A stretch of 64,000 nt of DNA from Bog-532 sp963828445. Its GTDB lineage: Bacteria > Actinomycetota > Actinomycetes > Streptosporangiales > Streptosporangiaceae. A program made the position numbers and the translations under genes. The stretch is from NCBI GenBank assembly GCA_963828445.1, contig CAWHFP010000001.1, forward strand, positions 806,001 through 870,000. The letters are read 5' to 3'. Under the pieces are notes generated by a model. It had not been told where the DNA came from and ran no database searches. It saw only the letters and a program-made list of their open reading frames with translations. The first letter of the stretch is position 1. The number at the start of each line of letters is the position of its first letter. Below, one piece after another: positions 60,201-64,000 of the stretch.

Positions 60201-60344
60201 GTCCCGGCCATCGCCGGGGTCCAGGCCAAGATCGGCGGTGATGAGCTGCTCGGCCTGGGCGGCGTCGGCGAAACCCATCCGGGCCAGCCGTCCGACCAGG
60301 GTCGTCCGCCGCGTTCCGCTCACCGAGGAGCCCACTGTGCTCAC
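57229..60344 (-). pseudogene. glnE: Glutamine-synthetase adenylyltransferase GlnE, single frameshift
   Basis: A bifunctional adenylyl-removing/adenylyltransferase of about 1038 residues that controls GlnA activity. The N-terminal half has the nucleotidyltransferase motif VIAMGKCGGCELNYASDVDV and the C-terminal half VIGMGRFGGHEMGYGSDADV, each followed by a VDPNLRPEGRNGPLVR-like block. The reading frame changes near 58955: QLYQL is followed in the correct frame by THTLPEDPAVLRRLGRAGRA; one base is missing in a CTGC(G)CCGG run. Start GTG at 60344 is 6 nt after TACGGT (leaderless). glnA in the same window is intact, so loss of glnE would leave GlnA unadenylated if real; a sequencing indel is quite possible. 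Confidence 0.9.
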
Positions 60345-60348
60345 GTGC

Positions 60349-60357
60349 TGACCGTAT
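60349..60357 (-). promoter_or_regulatory. -10 element (TACGGT) for glnE
   Basis: On the minus strand TACGGT lies 6 nt before the glnE GTG, another leaderless-type start. Confidence 0.4.
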
Positions 60358-60455
60358 TACGGAAGGCCCCGGGTGGCACCATGACCAGGGCTGAACGCTT
60401 TTACCCCTCGATTGGCAATGGCTGGGTGTAAGGCAATCCAGCTACGAGGAGGGCC

Positions 60456-61034
60456 ATGACATCCGATCCGGATGATTCGGAGTTGATCGCCCGGTCGCTC
60501 AACGGCGACGAAGACGCCTTCGTGGAGGTGGTCCGGCGTCACGAGGCAGCGGTGGGGGCCTACCTCGCGCGGCGGGCGGGCCGGGACCTGGCTGAGGACC
60601 TGCTCGGTGAGGTGTGGCTGGCCGCACTGGCCTCCCGGACGAGCTACGACCGCTCGTACCCCAACGCGCGCCCGTGGTTGTTCGGCGTGGCCCACAACAC
60701 CCTGCGGCGGCACTGGCGGTCCCGGCCGGCCGAAGAGCCGTACGCGGACGTGACCGGCCTGGCCTCGGGGTGGGACCCGTGGACCGCGGTGGACCACCGC
60801 GTCGACGTCGAGTCGGTCATGCGGCACGCGCTGGCCCAGCTCCGGCCGCAGCAGCGGGAGATTTTGACCCTGGTCGCCTGGGAGGACCTGACCGTCGCCG
60901 ACGCCGGGCGGGTCCTCGGCATGCCGCCGGGAAGCGCACGCCGCAGCCTGCACCAGGCGCGGATGGCGCTGCGGAACGTTCCGGGGATGGCCGCCCTGCT
61001 GGCCGATCAGAACACGGTAAAGGAGCCCAACTGA
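60456..61034 (+). CDS. ECF RNA polymerase sigma factor
   Basis: A 192-residue ECF sigma factor: LIARSLNGDEDAFVEVVRRH, DLAEDLLGEVWLAALASRTS (region 2), NARPWLFGVAHNTLRRHWRS and region 4 LRPQQREILTLVAWEDLTVA, GRVLGMPPGSARRSLHQARM. The ATG follows GAGGAGGG. Its TGA overlaps the ATG of the CU044_5270-like gene (TGATG), so the two are coupled. It is a second pair of the type seen at 13.9-15.4 kb, but from a different ECF subgroup. Confidence 0.92.
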   Translation: MTSDPDDSELIARSLNGDEDAFVEVVRRHEAAVGAYLARRAGRDLAEDLLGEVWLAALASRTSYDRSYPNARPWLFGVAHNTLRRHWRSRPAEEPYADVTGLASGWDPWTAVDHRVDVESVMRHALAQLRPQQREILTLVAWEDLTVADAGRVLGMPPGSARRSLHQARMALRNVPGMAALLADQNTVKEPN

Positions 61035-62115
61035 TGGTTGATGAGATGGACCTGCTGAGCGGCCTGAAGACCGCCGAGCCGGTGCGGCCGCACGCGTTCG
61101 AAGGGGCCCGGGCGACGCTGCGGGCGGCCATGGTCATGGAGGACGAGGTGCCGGCGCCGGCCACCCCGCGAGGCCGCCGGGCCCGGTGGGGCCGGGGCCG
61201 GATCGCGGGCCTCAGCGTGGCCGCCGTGGGCGCCGCGGCCGCGGCGGCGGTGCTGGTGGTCGCGTCGACGTCGTCGTCGGCGCCGGGCCGGCCCGCGACG
61301 GCCAGTGGCCCCGCGTCGGCCAAGGCCAAGCCGTCGGCGGCGGCGGTGAACCCGGTGCTGGCCCAGCTGGCCGCGAACATCACGGTCCCGCAGGTCACGC
61401 TGCCGGGCAACGCGACGATCGAGATCCGCAACCAGTCGCCGACCAGCGCCACCCCGGGCGCCAACGGTATCGACCTGTACCTCAACGACGGCACCTACTA
61501 CTGGGGTATCAACAAGAGCGACCTGCTGAGGTCGATCGCTTCGGGCCAGGACGACGGCCAGGGCGCGTTCAAGCGGTCCATCGCGGCGGCGCTGCTGGCC
61601 GCCAAGGGCGATGTCGCCACCGGGCGAGCCCAGATGTCGGTGGCCAACTACCTGGGCGGCAAGCCACCGTCGGCCACGGTCAACGCCCAGGCCCGGCAGG
61701 CCGAGATCGAGAAGCTCAAGGCCGTCGACAAGGAAAAGCACATCAAGTACACGCCGCCGAAGCCGCTGACCCCGGCGCAGAAGCAGGAGCAGACCGACAA
61801 CCTGATCTGGATGAACTCCAACTACGCGCTGACCGCGGCGCCGGAGAACCCCAACGTCCGGGCGGGGGTGCTCCGCATCCTGGCCACCATGCCCAACGTC
61901 ACGGTCACCCACACCACCACCGCGGGCCAGGCCACGCTCACGCTGTCCGACAGCTGGCCCAAGCTGGCCGGCGCGGGCCGGGAGTCGACGGTGATCAACG
62001 CCCGCACGGGCCTGCCCATCGCCACGTCCGATACGAGGCGGGCCAGCCGACCACCACGTTCTACTACCACCCCACGCGGGTGTCCCTGGCCCAGGTCAAG
62101 GCGGGCAGGTTCTGA
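61034..62115 (+). pseudogene. CU044_5270-family protein, frameshifted near the C-terminus
   Basis: A protein of about 360 residues: cytoplasmic N-terminus (DEMDLLSGLKTAEPVRPHAF), one membrane helix (RIAGLSVAAVGAAAAAAVLV) and an extracytoplasmic domain (DLYLNDGTYYWGINKSDLLR, LRILATMPNVTVTHTTTAGQ). Near 62035 the frame shifts: the family ending YEAGQPTTTFYYHPTRVSLA, QVKAGRF and the stop at 62115 are in another frame. Probably a partner or anti-sigma-like sensor of the upstream sigma factor. A 13-bp hairpin follows. Confidence 0.78.
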
Positions 62116-62135
62116 CCCGCGGCTAGCCAGTTCAG

Positions 62136-62165
62136 GCGGGCCGCCCGGTTCTCCGGGCGGCCCGC
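62136..62165 (+). terminator. 13-bp perfect stem terminator
   Basis: GCGGGCCGCCCGG pairs with CCGGGCGGCCCGC around a TTCT loop, 20 nt after the CU044_5270-like gene. Confidence 0.82.
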
Positions 62166-62287
62166 TGCGGCATGACGGAAGGAAATCGATTGCCATAAGG
62201 GCGGTAGGGCCATCTGAGCCGGGGTAGCCGACATGGACTCGACAGCGAACCTCGACCGTGCTTCCTGATTGACAGGCAGGTATCTCC

Positions 62288-63709
62288 ATGGCTCCGGGTG
62301 ACAGCAGGGACCGCTCAGATTCCCCCCAGGGCACGCTGGCCGTGTTCCGGTCGGCCCCCCGGTACACGTATCTGGTGGCCAGCGTGGCGGCCCTGGGCGG
62401 CCTGCTGTTCGGCTACGACATCGGCGTGATCTCCGGAGCCGAACTCGATCTCAAGCAGGCCTTCCACCTGTCGGCGGGCACCGAGGAACTGGCGGTCGCG
62501 GCCGTGCTGATCGGCTCGGTCATCGGCGCCCTGTTCGCGGGCAAGCTGGCCGACCGGATCAGCCGCCGGTACGCGCTGCTGATCATGGCGGTCGTCTACG
62601 GCCTAGGCGCGGTGCTGACCGCGATCTCCCCTGGCTACTGGTGGTTCTTCGCGTTCCGGCTGCTGACCGGGGTGGCGGTGGGCGCCTCGTCCATGATCGT
62701 GCCGGTGTTCATCGCCGAGCTGGCCCCGCGCCAGGTCCGCGGCACCCTGGTCATCCTGCAACAGCTGGCCATCGCCTGCGGAATCCTGGTCTCCTACCTG
62801 TTCGACTACCTCTATACCGAGCTGGGCTGGGGCTGGCGGCCGATGTTCGCCACCGCCGTGGTGGCGGCGGTGGCTCTGGCCATCGGGATGATCCTGATCG
62901 ACCACAGCCCGCGCTGGCTGGCCATGCGCGGCCGCTGGGACGAGGCCCGGGCGGTGACGGCCAAGGTCGACCCCGGTGCCAGCGACGAGGAGATCGAGGC
63001 CATCCGGGACAGCATCGAAGCCGAGCAGTCCACCTCCTGGCGCGACCTGCTGCGGCCGGGGCTGCGGGGGGCCCTAATCGCCGGGGTGGGGCTGGCCGTG
63101 TTCCAGCAGTTCATCGGCCCCAACACGGTGCTGTTCTACGGGCCGACGATCTTCTCCTACGTCAGCTCCACCTCCTCGTCCGGCGCGCTGGTCTCCACCA
63201 TCTACATCGGCCTGACCCTGTTCGTGTTCGTGTTCGTGGCCATCGCCCTGGTCGACCTGATCGGCCGCAAGGCCCTGTTCTACATCGGCCTGACCGGGAT
63301 GACCGCCATGCTGGTGGCACTCGGGTTCATCTTCCGGGCCGGAGCGTCGCACTACGGGGTGCTGCTGCTGGTGGCGCTCATCGTCTACATCGCCTGCTAC
63401 TCGGCGTCGATCTCGCCGCTGTTCTGGCTGATGAGCGCGGAGGTGTTCCCGACGCGGTTGCGCGCCGTCGGCGCCAGCTGGTCCTCGGTGGCCAACTGGT
63501 CCGCCAACCTGCTGGTCACCGTGACCTACCTGACGATGATCGCCGACATCGGCAAGAGCTGGACGTTCTGGACGTACGCCATCGTGGGCCTGCTGGCCAT
63601 CGTGTTCGTCCGGTTCTTCGTACCCGAGACCAAAGCGCGCCCGCTGGAAGACATCGAGGAGTACTGGACCCGGGGCCAGCGCTGGCCCGAACACTCCGGA
63701 GTGCGCTGA
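62288..63709 (+). CDS. MFS sugar:H+ symporter (SP family)
   Basis: A 473-residue 12-helix sugar porter: YLVASVAALGGLLFGYDIGV, GKLADRISRRYALL, FRLLTGVAVGASSMIVPVFI AELAP with RQVRGTLVILQQLAIACGIL, the PESPRWL-like DHSPRWLAMRGR, AVFQQFIGPNTVLFYGPTIF (sugar-binding QQ/N region) and PETKARPLEDIEEYW. It probably imports a hexose or pentose. Start chosen at the first good homology position; no strong ribosome binding site. The last helix and the PETK motif are intact, so the gene is complete. Confidence 0.92.
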   Translation: MAPGDSRDRSDSPQGTLAVFRSAPRYTYLVASVAALGGLLFGYDIGVISGAELDLKQAFHLSAGTEELAVAAVLIGSVIGALFAGKLADRISRRYALLIMAVVYGLGAVLTAISPGYWWFFAFRLLTGVAVGASSMIVPVFIAELAPRQVRGTLVILQQLAIACGILVSYLFDYLYTELGWGWRPMFATAVVAAVALAIGMILIDHSPRWLAMRGRWDEARAVTAKVDPGASDEEIEAIRDSIEAEQSTSWRDLLRPGLRGALIAGVGLAVFQQFIGPNTVLFYGPTIFSYVSSTSSSGALVSTIYIGLTLFVFVFVAIALVDLIGRKALFYIGLTGMTAMLVALGFIFRAGASHYGVLLLVALIVYIACYSASISPLFWLMSAEVFPTRLRAVGASWSSVANWSANLLVTVTYLTMIADIGKSWTFWTYAIVGLLAIVFVRFFVPETKARPLEDIEEYWTRGQRWPEHSGVR

Positions 63710-63802
63710 CCAGGGCGCCGGGAGTGCCCCGACCAGGGGCGCCCGGATTTGGGCCTTGTGGGCGACTCGATGGGCTCATACGCTCGGTTTTGGGCGATGT
63801 GA

Positions 63803-63814
63803 GCGAACGTTCGC
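63803..63814. promoter_or_regulatory. 12-bp palindrome GCGAACGTTCGC
   Basis: A perfect inverted repeat 36 nt before the next start, flanked by GGGCGA/TCGCCC. It could be an operator for the secreted-protein gene; alternatively part of a hairpin. Confidence 0.35.
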
Positions 63815-63849
63815 CCATGTCTCTGGCCGGGGTTCTGGGAGGTGCGTTG

Positions 63850-64000
63850 ATGACACTGCGACTACGCGGCGGCCGGGCCGCGCTGGCGGCCATGGCGCCG
63901 GTCACGCTGGCCGCCGTGCTGGCCGGAGGAACGGCAGGTTTCGCTACCGCATCCGGGACGGTGGCAGCAGGGACCGCGGCGGCGGGACGTTCCCGGCCCA
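63850..64000 (+). CDS. Secreted protein, N-terminus only (runs off window)
   Basis: The ATG follows GGGAGGTG. The first 50 residues form a signal peptide (MTLRLRGGRAALAAMAPVTL, then AAVLAGGTAGFA) and an Ala/Gly/Thr-rich start of the mature part. The gene continues past the window end, so nothing further can be said. Confidence 0.7.
   Translation, partial: MTLRLRGGRAALAAMAPVTLAAVLAGGTAGFATASGTVAAGTAAAGRSRP

Noticed and set aside
1..64000. tRNA, rRNA, complete insertion sequences, integrase attachment site
   Set aside because: Read for on both strands by motif (TTCGANNCC arm, transposase motifs, flanking repeats); none convincing apart from the integrase remnant at 47.1 kb.

Overview
The window is about 64 kb of very GC-rich DNA with dense, mostly chromosomal-type genes. 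It comes from an actinobacterium, most likely a filamentous or soil lineage in the broad Streptomyces/Streptosporangiales range. Evidence: a conservon (histidine kinase, roadblock, DUF742), DUF4191 beside lipA, the glnA/glnE pair with a GlnR-type box, SigE- and SigJ-type ECF sigma factors, many MarR/TetR/AraC/PucR regulators, a CE1758/CE1759-type monooxygenase system, and frequent GTG starts. Several genes start 6-7 nt after a TAnnnT -10 hexamer with no ribosome binding site, which indicates leaderless transcription. No tRNA, rRNA or CRISPR array was seen.

Layout. 1-7.4 kb: SigJ-type sigma factor, epimerase, membrane protein, lipB, an AbiEii-type nucleotidyltransferase pair, a P450, a decayed carboxymuconolactone decarboxylase and a maltokinase-cap/DUF4186 fusion. 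7.4-12.8 kb: TetR plus MFS exporter, a frameshifted DUF1772 gene, an AraC pseudogene, adenosine deaminase and a secreted protein. 12.8-19 kb: a PNPOx fusion, a SigE-type sigma factor with its CU044_5270-like partner, a DUF4232 lipoprotein, and a MarR/azoreductase pair. 18.6-22 kb: a conservon that has lost its GTPase gene. 22.5-31 kb: lipase, PucR regulator, arylsulfotransferase, AlkZ-like protein, APH-GNAT fusion, DUF899, ArsR and a PLP dehydratase.

31.2-33 kb holds the most unusual locus: an MFS exporter preceded on the same strand by a train of at least nine tiny cistrons. Eight of them are M-R/N-x-x-x-W-x peptides of seven residues or one 13-residue double unit, and the first is a 9-residue relative. 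Most have their own Shine-Dalgarno-like sequence.

33-43.2 kb is a nucleoside uptake and salvage island: cytidine deaminase and thymidine phosphorylase on one strand; a BMP-type lipoprotein, ATPase, two permeases and purine nucleoside phosphorylase on the other; then a PfkB kinase and pseudouridine-5'-phosphate glycosidase. 43.2-47 kb: lipA, DUF4191, RDD protein and glnA behind a four-half-site GlnR-type box. 47-48.3 kb: a truncated XRE regulator and an integrase tail. 48.4-64 kb: polysaccharide deacetylase, FMN reductase/MarR/luciferase-like monooxygenase operon, GMC oxidoreductase, GNAT, AraC, an alpha/alpha-toroid protein, glnE, a second sigma/CU044_5270-like pair, a sugar-type MFS transporter and the start of a secreted protein.

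A caution applies throughout. At least a dozen otherwise conserved genes carry a single frameshift or an in-frame stop, usually a one-base change in a G/C run (for example glnE, an ABC permease, the monooxygenase and the exporter). This fits indel errors in the assembly as well as it fits real decay. A few lesions cannot be explained that way: the AraC internal deletion, the conservon deletion and the truncated decarboxylase.
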